Below are positions 10,692 to 19,029 of a DNA stretch of 23,212 nt, piece after piece. The position numbers and the translations under genes were made by a program. Numbering within the stretch: the first letter of the stretch is position 1; each line of letters begins with the position of its first letter. The notes under the pieces are model-generated. The model made no database searches. It saw nothing but the letters and a program-made list of their open reading frames with translations, and was not told the origin of the DNA. This stretch comes from Ophiothrix spiculata (Eukaryota > Echinodermata > Ophiuroidea > Amphilepidida > Ophiotrichidae). The DNA lies in the NCBI GenBank assembly GCA_000969725.1, contig JXSR01S042791.1, one strand, 5' to 3'.

Positions 10692-11497
10692 ACTATTCAA
10701 ACCATTTATAAATATACAGGTACCTCGGAGATAAATCTGAAAACCAAAATATAGAGGAATCATAGAAAAAGTTGAAGTGCTTCCTTGGGAAAAAGATCCT
10801 TCATTGATAAGGGGTCTTCCTGTCTCACTATGAATGTAGGAATAAGCTTGTTTACCAGAGGGATTGTAAGATGCCCCATGAATTTAAGAAGCATTAGTGA
10901 ATAGATCAATGTAACATTTGAAAATATGCATCAAAGGGGACAGTGTATTTGTCTCAGTATGCACAAGCCCAATTCATTCATTCTCTACTTAACTTTAAAC
11001 TGAAAAAGTATGCTGTTGTAATTTAAATTTCTGCCTTTGATGATGTGATTGGTCTGATTTATAATCCACTTTGTAAATTTCTTTTTTTGAAAAACGTTTG
11101 GAAAAATATTTTGAATACTTATTATTTCATACAAAATTGGATGCACAGTTTTGTAATAAACATCAAAATCCTCTCCCATCCTTCCAATAAAGAAGTGTTT
11201 GTAATAACTATGTGATACTAAATATATGAAGAGGAAAATGACGAATGCAAAATTGCATTTTGATAGCTTCTTATCCATCAATAAATAAGTTGTTGCTACT
11301 TTATGCCTTATGTAGTACTTTATTTCTTCTCTGAAGCATGGATTATTGATATCTTTGATGTAATTCTACTGCTTGAAAGAGCCTCAATAGTTAATATAAT
11401 ATCTTATAATGTTAAAATTTTCTCATCTTCAATTTTAGAATCATCAGTAAAAATGCTTTAATATTTATGTGAGTATGATTTATTTATTATAATATTA

Positions 11498-11811
11498 AGC
11501 AAAAACATTTTGTTTGGTTGTCCTCGACTGCCTGCCCATAATTTTTAAACTGGCATAAAAGCTTTAATGTACAAAAGAATACCATGCCCAATTTGTGAAA
11601 TTCCAGATTTTTTTGTTTTTTTAATCAGGTTTAAATCATGAACGAAGTGGTATAGTAGGTTACCATCCCAATTTACACCTAAAATTATACTTTGTTAAGT
11701 GCTAAATAAGCGAATCTCAAAAAATAATATTTTTAAAAAAGTATTTCTGCCCGTCTGCTTCATCTCAAGAAAAAGTTGTGGACGACAACCAAACAATTTA
11801 TTTTGTTGGCC
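11498..11811. mobile_element. 314-bp TTA-flanked element (PIF/Harbinger-like MITE)
   Basis: TTA flanks both ends (11495-11497 and 11812-11814). The termini share TTGTTTGGTTGTC plus an imperfect outer ~12 bp (AGCAAAAACATT against GGCCAACAAAATAAA). The sister unit at about 3795 reads TTATTACCATATGTGCTTAAAG without an insert, and here TTATTA...TTACTTAGATGTGCTTAAAG surrounds it. A 3-bp TTA target is the habit of PIF/Harbinger elements. There is no coding content. Confidence 0.65.
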
Positions 11812-12266
11812 TTACTTAGATGTGCTTAAAGCTTACTATTTTTAGGCTTTACGTTTGCAAGTAGCTTTCAGATGATTTAACAAATTAATAAATATTAACA
11901 TTGATGGCATTCAAACAATATAATAGTATTATTGGTAAAAATGTGAAAAAAATTCTTTACAAGAGGCAAGATTTTTTCCATCTTTCACACTTCAGTAGAA
12001 GCTCAAACAATATTTATGACAAGAGGATATAAGTTGAATATATTTTTATAAAGAATAAATACACTGAAAGAAAGAGTAGTACATTATCAAACCTGGGTGA
12101 CATGATTTTGACTTTATGTGCAAACATAGCTAGGATTACCACACTCCACTCAAAAATTTGAGAGTATTTTCTACACTCTCCTGAAAAATGATAAAGATGA
12201 TTTTCACACATTGCTGAAATCCAAGAGAAGAACATCTAGATTTAAAAAATACATAATGTTTGCTTA

Positions 12267-12482
12267 GGCTGCGATCACATAGAAGTAAACAGTATATGGT
12301 ATTCGCTATACGCTATTCGATAGCTATATTTTGTACAGGCTCGAGCTATACGTTTTTTCGAATAGTGCCCTCTTATGTGACCCGGTAGCATCAAATTCAT
12401 GTGTTCGATTGAATCTATACGCGTGCCCAGGTGAAATCATGCAACGTATACCCGAATAGTATAGTTCTATGTGATCGCAGCC
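12267..12482. mobile_element. 216-bp TTA-flanked MITE, TIR GGCTGCGATCACATAGAA
   Basis: The 18-bp terminus GGCTGCGATCACATAGAA (12267-12284) is exactly inverted at 12465-12482, and TTA stands at 12264-12266 and 12483-12485. The interior is rich in CpG words such as TTCGCTATACGCTATTCGAT. Size, TIR and TTA target fit a Tourist/Harbinger-type MITE. Sister units (CACTTAGTCAGATACTG near 9352; ATTAAGGCAGACTATG near 5682) show the site without the insert. Confidence 0.85.
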
Positions 12483-12736
12483 TTAGACTTGGATCCTGTT
12501 GCAATTTGTCTATTTGTGAGAGACATTTATCAATTTGACTTTCAAGGGCAACATGATATTGATTTCTGTTCTCGTTAGGTATGAGTAATATGAAATAAAG
12601 CAATGTTTAGAGAAAAATAGTAGGAATAGTACAATGACATACTGCTATTTAAGTAAACATATTATTGTCATCACTTAACATAGCATACAATTCAGTATTT
12701 GCAATGGTCTTTCTTCAGTCAGTTAAAAAAGCTTTA

Positions 12737-13067
12737 GGCCAAGTAAAAAAATATCTTATTAAGTTTCTCGTCTGATTTTTTGAAAAAAAGGAGGATGAGG
12801 GCAATTTTTTAAAACTTACACTGTAAATATGGGACATCCTGTTTTTAACGGATACTTAAGAGTTGAAATAGGGGAAATCCTGCCAAATACGGAACAGATA
12901 TGCATTTATAGACGGCATAAGAGAACATTTCAAGATCGATCAAGAAGTGTAGATTGTGAAATAACAAAAGAAAATTTGTAAAAAGAAAAAAAAACACCTT
13001 TTTTGGATGCGGTAGCCAAAACACATGCACACAAGGACGAGAAACTATTATATTTTTTTACTTGGCC
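12737..13067. mobile_element. 331-bp TTA-flanked MITE, TIRs of ~38 bp
   Basis: The left end GGCCAAGTAAAAAAATAT, followed after a few diverged bases by GTTTCTCGTC, is inverted at the right end (about 13030-13067). TTA lies at 12734-12736 and 13068-13070. Unit A has the clean empty site AAAAGCTTTACTTGTTC at about 5947. It is a Harbinger-like non-autonomous element. The minus-strand frame 12845-13030 lies inside it and is not a gene. Confidence 0.88.
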
Positions 13068-13352
13068 TTACTTGTTGAATAACTGAGGTCTTGGGGTACC
13101 AAAATGAAAGCAGGATGCACCATTGCTACATATTTTGCACATTATTCTTAACACATGATAGTGCTTTTACAACATAACGATTATAAAATAGTTTCATAGT
13201 AAAGTATGTGATTGTGGATCTTACAATCTTATCAGACCAAAAATGATGTTGGCACCCTTTTGGAAATTCAAATTTCAATTTGTTTGTTTATAATTTATGG
13301 TATTCAGAAGTCATGCGCCACCATGTGATTACTCTTACCAGTATAGACTCAC

Positions 13353-13491
13353 CAGGTATACACTGTATGCAGCGCCCCATGAAGGAGCATTCGCACAGGG
13401 GACCAACGGCTTTACGTGACTGTCCGACCACGGAGCAAGTAGAGTAATACCCTTTGACCTCATGAGTCCACATAATCGCTACAATCACCAT
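13353..13491 (-). CDS. Candidate first coding exon of a small Cys-rich protein (partial)
   Basis: This stretch is clearly richer in G+C than its surroundings. On the minus strand an ATG at 13491 opens 46 codons ending at CTG|GTGAGT, an excellent splice donor (intron begins 13352, phase 1). The protein starts with a short hydrophobic run (MVIVAIMW) and then has several cysteines, as in GPLCECSFMGRCIQC. A TATAAAA box lies 48-54 bp upstream (13539-13545). An upstream ATG at 13502 gives only five codons. I recognise no family. The plus strand is also open here (about 13310-13447), so the strand is uncertain. No second exon was found. Confidence 0.32.
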
Positions 13492-13538
13492 CGGTAATAC
13501 ATGCAAGACTTGGATTTATGTTTTGATCTAGTCTAAGT

Positions 13539-13545
13539 TTTTATA
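13539..13545 (-). promoter_or_regulatory. Possible TATA box for the 13353-13491 exon
   Basis: TATAAAA on the minus strand would place transcription start near 13512, about 20 nt before the ATG at 13491. In AT-rich DNA such a word is common by chance, so this only has meaning if the exon is real. Confidence 0.2.
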
Positions 13546-13637
13546 TGCAATCATGATAAAGTTAATTGATCTGTAATTAGTATTGATTTATTGTTCATCT
13601 GCCTGATAATTTGTTATTTGTGTAATATCAAATGTAG

Positions 13638-13707
13638 GTGTCTAAATTTGTACAGGGTGGTTACTATGATGCAGTACAAAGTTTAGGATCTCATAAGGAA
13701 ACTATAG
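13638..13707 (+). CDS. Candidate internal exon (partial gene, plus strand)
   Basis: A 70-bp open segment follows an acceptor-like AATATCAAATGTAG| and ends at ACTATAG|GTGATG, a fair donor. It reads VSKFVQGGYYDAVQSLGSHK and a few more residues, phase 0 to 1. The segment is unique in the window, lying outside the repeat units. The polypyrimidine tract is weak. I recognise no family. Its end phase fits the open segment at 15352-15416, which in turn fits the exon at 17071. Confidence 0.28.
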
Positions 13708-14119
13708 GTGATGCTCTGAATTGTGAATACCGAGTATTGTTTTGAAATCTTAAGTGATGTCAGATCTTACAATCACTGAGAACTGTCTTTTTTTTTTAAA
13801 TATTGAAGATTTTGTTAAACTTGAAATTTAGAAGAAATATATTTTCTCATCATATTTTTATCTAAATGATATTTTTTGAGAAAATCGCAGAAAACAGTGA
13901 TTTTATTGAAAAGATGTTGTTTTTACTAGTTCAAAACTATGGTAAATAATGACATTGCTGCCGTCTGTGACAGAGTTTCGCCACTTCGGTATCCAGAACT
14001 ATCAAATCTCAGATCTCCAATTTAGATTCTTGTCTTTCAGGGAAGGAACAATATCTGCTCCATATCTAATTCATTTATAGACATACTTACTCCTAATTTG
14101 AATTGAAAGTTGAGGTTAA

Positions 14120-14624
14120 AGGGACTTAGCCTAGATTCCACTTAGAATTTAAAACTTATGGACATGTTCTAAATAAAGCTTAAAAGTACAGTAAAATTTA
14201 AAAGAATATGCAAATTTACACAGAAAGGGCTCAAATTGACGGAGAATTCATTTGCAATTTATCATTTTGTGATGGTAGTGTGACTATCCTGTGTTTTGTA
14301 AATCCTAAATGTGTACCTCAGATGGATTTACTAGAATAAAAGATCAAACAAAGCTCCTGGAGATAATTTAATACATATTAGAAGAGAAACAATTTCAGCA
14401 AAATAATTTTGTTTGCCCATCACAGGTGTAGAAACAAGATCTTTTTAAGTTCTGAAACTAAAAACACTGTTTTCACATTAAAGTACCGTTGGTAAACAAT
14501 TGCAATTTCCTCCAATATTCCTCAAAATTATTCGAAGGTTATAGTACTTATAAACTTGTTCTATCGATTCATGTAAAAAAATGTGTAGGTAAAAAATTAG
14601 TGGGAAGAATCTAGGCCAGTCCCT
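14120..14624. mobile_element. 505-bp TTAA-flanked element, TIR AGGGACTNGCCTAGATTC
   Basis: The left end AGGGACTTAGCCTAGATTCC and the inverted right end AGGGACTGGCCTAGATTC match apart from one or two changes, and TTAA flanks both (14116-14119 and 14625-14628). Sister units show AAGTTGAATTCAAAAGAAAA (near 6540) without it. A single terminus of the same family survives at 5208-5243. No transposase is encoded. The TTAA target suggests piggyBac or Kolobok machinery. Confidence 0.82.
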
Positions 14625-14630
14625 TTAAAA

Positions 14631-15345
14631 CAGAAATCATAACAAAACCTAAGATGCTACCTTTGGGAAAAAGATTCTTCTCTGATAAGTGTCTTCATGT
14701 ATCACACTGGATGCAATAATAAGCTTGTTTACTACCTTGTAGGAACTACAAGATGCCACATGAATTTAAGAAGCATTAGTGAATAGATGACATTTGAAAA
14801 TATGCATTAAAGGACATTTTAGTTGTTTCAGTATATAAATTCCCAATGCATTCATTTTAGACTTGACTTAAACTGAATATTAAAGGTGCATTTCATGATT
14901 TTGATGTGATGAAAACCTCGCCTTTTTTCTAGCTTAATAAAACAAAGAGCACAACATAAATGTATGCTGAAAATTTCACTTAATTCCAACCATTTGTTTT
15001 CGAATGTGATGAAAATCTCGCCTCTAGAGTACAACTTAAATGTATTCCGAAAATTTCACTTGATTCCGACAACTCATCTTTTCAGTATTCGAAAAATCCC
15101 CATAGCTACTGTGTTATAATTTCTGTCGGGACCCGACAGTAATTAAAAAATGACACATTTTCTCACTTTCCTCAAAAATGCAAGCACATTTAAAGAATGG
15201 TTTGGGGATTGTTACATAAACCAGCCATAGATTCTTATAAGCTAAAAACCTCAATTTTGATAGAGGTGACCTTGAGGATGAAAAGCGGATCATAAATTGC
15301 CCTTTTTAAAAAACTTCTTGCAATTCATGCCTTTGACAATATTTT
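14631..15345. repeat. R1 array, last (truncated) unit D
   Basis: The unit opens with GGGAAAAAGATTCTT and GATAAGTGTCTTCATGT (14682) and runs through AAGCATTAGTGAATAGA. It is interrupted by a likely TTAA-flanked insert at 14884 and stops after TGCCTTTGACAAT, which aligns with TGCCTTTGATGAT of unit C. Beyond this the second array begins. Confidence 0.6.
14884..15304. mobile_element. Probable TTAA-flanked element (~425 bp)
   Basis: TTAA precedes AGGTGCATTTCATGATTTT at 14880-14883. The right side ends AATTGCCCTTTTTAA, whose inverse AAAGGGCAATTTATGATCC is a degenerate match to the left end. TTAA lies at about 15305-15308. Unit C at about 10997-11040 lacks the insert. The phrase GAAAATTTCACTT-ATTCC recurs inside (about 14968 and 15050), each copy near CTCGCC. 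Right-end coordinates are approximate. Confidence 0.5.
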
Positions 15346-15351
15346 TTGCAG

Positions 15352-15416
15352 TTGTCTCAATGATTTGCCGTCTCGGCTTCTTGAATTCTCCATCACATAA
15401 CTTGCCAAATATCCAT
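15352..15416 (+). other. Open segment with good acceptor, possible exon
   Basis: The acceptor ATATTTTTTGCAG| precedes 65 bp that stay open in the frame reading SMICRLGFLNSPSHNLPNIH. This would link a phase-1 exon (13638-13707) to a phase-0 exon (17071-17142). The donor CAT|GTCCTA is poor, which is the main objection. The opposite strand is also open here (residues MENSRSRDGKSLRQLQKILS), so strand and reality are unresolved. Confidence 0.2.
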
Positions 15417-15446
15417 GTCCTACTTTTTTTTTTATAGCAGACCATT

Positions 15447-15650
15447 TTATTTCCAGAATTTCTTCATAGCATGGTGTATCACCATTGGTAATTTCTTCTT
15501 CACTGTTTGGTTACCACATAGGGGGATATAGAATTGTATTTCATTTATCATTAGCTGGGATGTAAGGAAAACAAGTTTAATGTACGGAAGGTCTTCGTAG
15601 TTGAGAGATAAAAACAGCTGGCTCTGTTGTTGGCATGTCTTTAGTTTTCC
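15447..15650 (-). pseudogene. R2-borne reading frame, copy 1 (stopped early)
   Basis: On the minus strand an open frame of 67 codons after a TAA runs through QLMINEIQFYIPLCGNQTVK to FWK then TAA. It is collinear, without indels, with copies 2 and 3, and with copy 4 over the part in view. The stop falls where this copy departs from the repeat (copies 2-4 continue KQIVPFKML). No start context or family is recognised. It is probably a decayed exon or transposon frame. Confidence 0.45.
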
Positions 15651-16469
15651 TTAAAATATTATAGAGTTTTGTAGATTTGAACTTTGTGAGGACTAACACC
15701 ATGTGAGATGTAAATTGACTGGTAAAGGAAAATACTATGCAGGGCTTCATTTTTGAAAAATGCTGAAGAGCTATAAATTATTCTCCTGAAAGGTTCAAGG
15801 AGAGTTGTCAGGGGAGTGATTTAAGGTAACGCCATTAGATATTAGCTAGTTTTAGCAGTTTGAGGTGAGCTAAATATTGTTCTCCAAAGAGACTGTTTAG
15901 GCGAGTATAGGAGAGCAATCACTCTAGCTCGCCTTAAAAATGAAGGCCTGCTATGGTTAAGAAAGAATCAGTGCTCTTTCTGTGTCTTTGACTTACTTGA
16001 GTTTGTGCCAAATTTACGTTGTACCAGAGTTGAATTTTGAATAGGATAATGACAATTAGTATGAAATGAAAAGTAGAGTAGAACAATCAATTTCTGGTAT
16101 CAGGCGCTTCAAACTTTCTGTTATCTTGTTGTTAACAGTGGAATATTTGTTGTTCAAGATTGGGTTTACAGTGTGCAGGCCTGACAGTGTGTTCTGATAT
16201 ATTGGTCAGATGCAGGATTTTAGTACAAATTAGGCTGTGAGGAAGCTTGTTTCTGCCAGATGTGTTTCAGAATGGTTGGGTAATCACCTTGTTTAGGCTT
16301 TCGCCAAGGAAACCCAACTTGGTTCTTGGTACCAAGTAAGCTAGAGGAAGCTTATATTATTAATAGTATTGACTATTCATTTGGTAAATGATTTGTTATC
16401 TTTGCTTACTCTCTACCATATAACCTGTAAAAAAACCCATTTCCAACATTTTGAAGGGAACAATTTGTT
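15451..16469. repeat. R2 array, copy 1
   Basis: This shares AGAATTTCTTCATAGCATGG, GGATATAGAATTGTATTTCA, CTGGCTCTGTTGTTGG, GAATAGGATAATGA and GGTTTACAGTGTGC with the later copies, at roughly 90-95 percent by eye. A 211-bp element (15740-15950) interrupts it. The anchor ATGGTGTATC lies at 15471, 16489, 18063 and 23163, giving spacings of 1018, 1574 and 5100 bp before insertions are removed. Confidence 0.85.
15740..15950. mobile_element. 211-bp element, 15-bp TIRs, 5-bp target duplication
   Basis: The left end CAGGGCTTCATTTTT and inverted right end CAGGCCTTCATTTTT match at 14 of 15. CTATG is duplicated (15735-15739 and 15951-15955). R2 copy 3 carries the empty site AATACTATGGTTAAGAAAG (about 18335). 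The interior contains subterminal GAGCT/AGCTC words and is non-coding. A CAGGG terminus recalls hAT-type ends, but a 5-bp duplication is not typical of hAT, so superfamily is left open. Confidence 0.85.
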
Positions 16470-16668
16470 TCCAGAATTTCTTCATAGCATGGTGTATCAC
16501 CATTGGTAATTTCTTCTCCACTGTTTGGTTACCACATAGGGGGATATAGAATTGTATTTCATTTATCATTATCTGGGATGTAAGGTAAACAAGTTTGTTG
16601 TACGGAAGGTCTTCATAGTTGAAAGATGAAAACAGCTGGCTCTGTTGTTGGTATGTCTTTAGTTTTCC
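16396..16668 (-). pseudogene. R2-borne reading frame, copy 2 (longest, 90 codons)
   Basis: This open frame on the minus strand after a TGA contains, in order, QQQSQLFSSFNYEDLPYNKL, a segment IQFYIPLCGNQTVEKKLPMV, then IHHAMKKFWKQIVPFKMLEM, and ends at TAA. The first in-frame ATG is at 16569. It has no promoter, poly-A signal or recognised domain. The same strand upstream (about 16920-17030) has another open stretch, DSIYQNTLSGQHTVNPILNN, partly shared with copies 1 and 3 but frame-shifted among them. It is best read as a decayed protein-coding exon or transposon gene duplicated with R2. Confidence 0.4.
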
Positions 16669-17070
16669 TCAAAATATTATAAAGTTTTTTAGATTTGAAC
16701 TTTGTAAGGACTAGCACCATTATATGGCATGTGAGATGTTAATTGACTGGTAAAGGAAAATATTATGGTGCAGAAAGAATCAGTGTTCTTGCTGTGTCTG
16801 TGACTTATTTAAGCTTGTGCCAACTTTACATTGTACTTAGAGTTGGATTTTGAATAGGATAATGAAAATTAGTATGAAATGAAAAGTAGAGTAGAACAAT
16901 CAATTTCTGCCATCAAGTGTTTAAAACTTTTCTGATATCTTGTTGTTAAAAGTGGAAGTTTTGTTGTTCAAGATGGGGTTTACAGTGTGCTGGCCTGACA
17001 GTGTGTTCTGATATATTGAGTCAGGTGCAGGACTGTTTCTTATTCTTTATTTTGTTCCATTTAATTATAG

Positions 17071-17142
17071 GAGCTAAATAAGTTTGCATATCATGGATTT
17101 GTAGATAAAAGTAAGTGTGAAGACATGGAGGACATTTCCCAG
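17071..17142 (+). CDS. Candidate 72-bp internal exon (partial gene, plus strand)
   Basis: A long pyrimidine-rich tract ending TTTAATTATAG| precedes 24 codons open in one frame only, starting ELNKFAYHGFVDKSKC and ending DISQ. The donor CAG|GTCAGT follows, so the exon is phase 0-0. A second donor, AAA|GTAAGT, lies inside at 17111 and would give a 40-bp exon. The segment is unique to this copy of the array, unlike its flanks. The pattern of a hydrophobic stretch, GFVD and a downstream Cys is only loosely like the start of a prolyl-hydroxylase-type dioxygenase domain; I do not assign a function. The flanking sequence would then be intron. Confidence 0.42.
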
Positions 17143-17172
17143 GTCAGTCAGTCAGTCAGTATATCAGTATGG
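17143..17172 (+). repeat. GTCA microsatellite directly at the candidate donor
   Basis: GTCA is repeated four times from the donor position, followed by a diverged unit. If the exon at 17071 is used, the repeat supplies several overlapping GTCAGT donor-like words. Confidence 0.6.
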
Positions 17173-17765
17173 GTGGAAAGAGCCAACCAAGAAAGAACTG
17201 AAGTAGCCACAATTTACACAATTCCTGACATTGCCCTAGTTTTTCAAAGCATGGGAAGATGATGCTGGTTTCTTGGGCTGAATTATTTGTTTCCAGCCAG
17301 CTTCCTTAATAAGCGCAGGATAAAATGGCCGGTTTTAAGTTTCCTTGTTTTACTGACAAGATGATAAAGTGATGACAGGTCATGCCCATTGTTTCTTGAG
17401 GTGTAGAACATGCACTTGGACTTGGGAAGTGTATTTGCTTTAGATTCAATTTCTGAGTTCAATGGTGCATTCACACAAAAATTAGTCCAGTTGTAATGGT
17501 ATGCTATAGTCACAGCTATGGTTGTAATATTTGTCAAGCATAAAATGTCTACCTTTTGTGTTTATACTAATTTAAAATAGTTAATGCCAAATAATTGTAA
17601 TAACTTTCACCAGGCCTATTGCTAGGATTATGGGGGACATTGGTATCAACATCTTTGATGTTTTTACCATTTTTTTTCTTTTAACTCCTTCACTCAAGTT
17701 TGTCCAACCCTCAATATTGAGGCTTTTGGAATAATCATGAGGGGCTTGTCATCCAATTGACAAGT
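17173..17765. other. Unique sequence between R2 segments
   Basis: This stretch is not shared with the other R2 copies. An 84-codon frame on the minus strand (17283-17537) has no domain, signal or splice support. An acceptor-like TATTTGTTTCCAG at about 17295 is followed by frames that close quickly. I call no gene. Confidence 0.4.
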
Positions 17766-18044
17766 CAATACTATTGACTTTATTTTGGATGTTAAGTGCA
17801 GAAATGGCAAAATAGGAAGATTTCCTAACCTTTTTTCTCAAATTTAGCACTTATTGCCATTAATACAAATTTGGCTACTAGGAAGTTTGTTTCTGCCAAA
17901 AAGTGTCTCAAGAATGGTTGGGTAATAGTACTGACTATTCAATTGTCAAATGATTCAAATGTTATCTTTACTCCTAAATACCTCTCCACCATATAACCTG
18001 TTAAAAATAACCATTTCCAACATTTTGAAGGGAACAATTTGTTT

Positions 18045-18242
18045 TCAGAATTTCTGCATAGCATGGTGTATCACCATTGGTAATTTCTTCTCCACTGTTT
18101 GGTTACCACATAGGGTGATATAGAATTGTATTTCATTTATCATTATCTGGGATGTAAGGTAAACAAGTTTGTTGTACGGAAGGTCTTCGTAGTTGAAAGA
18201 TGAAAACAGCTGGCTCTGTTGTTGATATGTCTTTAGTTTTCC
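18045..18242 (-). pseudogene. R2-borne reading frame, copy 3 (nonsense mutation)
   Basis: The frame is collinear with copy 2 for 65 codons until the conserved FWK codon TGG is TGA here. The frame stays open beyond the stop (KQIVPFKMLEMVIFN) and could end at a good donor, GAG|GTATTT, near 17990. Differences from copy 2 are a mix of silent and replacement changes, so there is no sign of constraint. Confidence 0.45.
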
Positions 18243-18691
18243 TCAAAATATTATAGAGTTTTGTAGATTTGAACTTTGTGAGGACTAACACCATTATATG
18301 GCATGTGAGATGTTAATTGACTGGTAACGGAAAATACTATGGTTAAGAAAGAATCAGTGTTCTTGCTGTGTGTGTGACTGACTTGAGCATGTGCCAACTT
18401 ACAATGTACCTAGAGTTAAGTTTTGAATAGGATAATGAAAATTAGTAGAGTAGAACAATCAATTGCTGGCATCGCTTTCTTAAACTTTTTCATCTGATAT
18501 CTTGTTGTTAAAAGTTTTGTATTTGGAGCAATACTTAAGATTTTGATCAGAAAAAGTATTGAGGAAAACCAGCCTGAAAATGAAGGAATGTGACTATCTA
18601 TAACCGTTTTTAAGTGTAATTTGTCAAAAACGTGGTTATGCCACAGCAAAAATGGACAAAAAGCACATGCATGCTTTCCTATACTAACCCG

Positions 18692-19029
18692 AACCCTGGG
18701 ACGTTTAGTACTAGGTAGCGTTAGGGTTATGGTATACATGTATACTGCACACATATAGGCTCTATTAACCCTAACCCTGGGACGTTTAAAACCTATCTTC
18801 TTGGAAATTCCTTCATAAAAAATGGCAATTTTTACTCATTCGAACGCGGGACTCGAACCTGGGACCTCTCGCATCCCAAGCCAAAGTCAAGCAATACCAA
18901 GCCACGGGGCGAGCGCTGCCTGGCAGCGATTCGGTGCCTACATATATCTCCCGTCTATGACGTTATTGGACTTAGACTATTTTCTTGATTTTATCCGATA
19001 GTACTTTTTAGTACTAGGTAGCGTTAGGG
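18692..19029. repeat. Telomere-like and TAGTACTAGGTAGCG direct repeats with a palindrome
   Basis: AACCCTGGGACGTTTA occurs at 18692 and 18773, and TAGTACTAGGTAGCGTTAGG (part of a 23-bp exact repeat) at 18704 and 19007. Both sit beside CCCTAACCC / TTAGGG words. GTATACATGTATAC (18732-18745) is a perfect 14-bp palindrome. The group resembles termini and subterminal parts of an insertion also containing the tRNA-like segment below, but I could not define its ends. Confidence 0.55.
18841..18915 (-). pseudogene. tRNA-derived sequence with intact B box (degenerate)
   Basis: On the minus strand the sequence GCGAGAGGTCCCAGGTTCGAG matches the 3' half of the 4394-4465 tRNA-like gene, and the B box GGTTCGAGTCC is perfect (18849-18859). 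The T stem has two mismatches, the acceptor stem does not pair, and only a poor A-box-like CGTGGCTTGG remains. It is likely a SINE-borne or decayed tRNA. Confidence 0.5.

Larger units (their letters stand above)
10715..13260. repeat. R1 array, unit C
   Basis: This unit carries the same ordered landmarks as units A and B (GATAAGGGGTCTTCCTG at 10807, TTTGATGATGTGATTGG at about 11034, TTGTTGCTAC at about 11290, ACACATGATAG at about 13151). It holds three TTA-flanked insertions, at 11498-11811, 12267-12482 and 12737-13067. The rest is AT-rich and non-coding. Confidence 0.7.
16470..18043. repeat. R2 array, copy 2
   Basis: This copy is collinear with copy 1 to about 17030. A unique 730-bp stretch (about 17035-17765) holding the candidate exon follows, and then the repeat resumes with GTGCAGAAATGGCAAAATAG and GGTTGGGTAATAGTACTGAC. 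The segment TTAGCACTTATTGCCATTAATACAAATTTGG (about 17846-17876) is the empty counterpart of the foldback insertion site in copy 3. Confidence 0.8.

Noticed and set aside
10719-10736. CAGGTACCTCGGAGATA resembling the human Tigger1 end
   Set aside because: No inverted partner. The region aligns loosely with ordinary R1 sequence (ACATATACCTCTTTATTTG), so it is coincidence.
11430-11460. CTGATGA on the minus strand as a hammerhead ribozyme core
   Set aside because: The following bases form no stem II and the GAAA is not placed correctly.
14020-14045. Excellent acceptor TTCTTGTCTTTCAG| on the plus strand
   Set aside because: The following sequence is R1 repeat and the open frame has no donor.
17283-17537. 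84-codon minus-strand frame
   Set aside because: No splice sites, signal or recognisable composition; not shared with other copies.
18416-18754. 112-codon minus-strand frame
   Set aside because: It spans the R2 frame remnant and the telomere-like repeats, so it is a chance fusion of repeat sequence.
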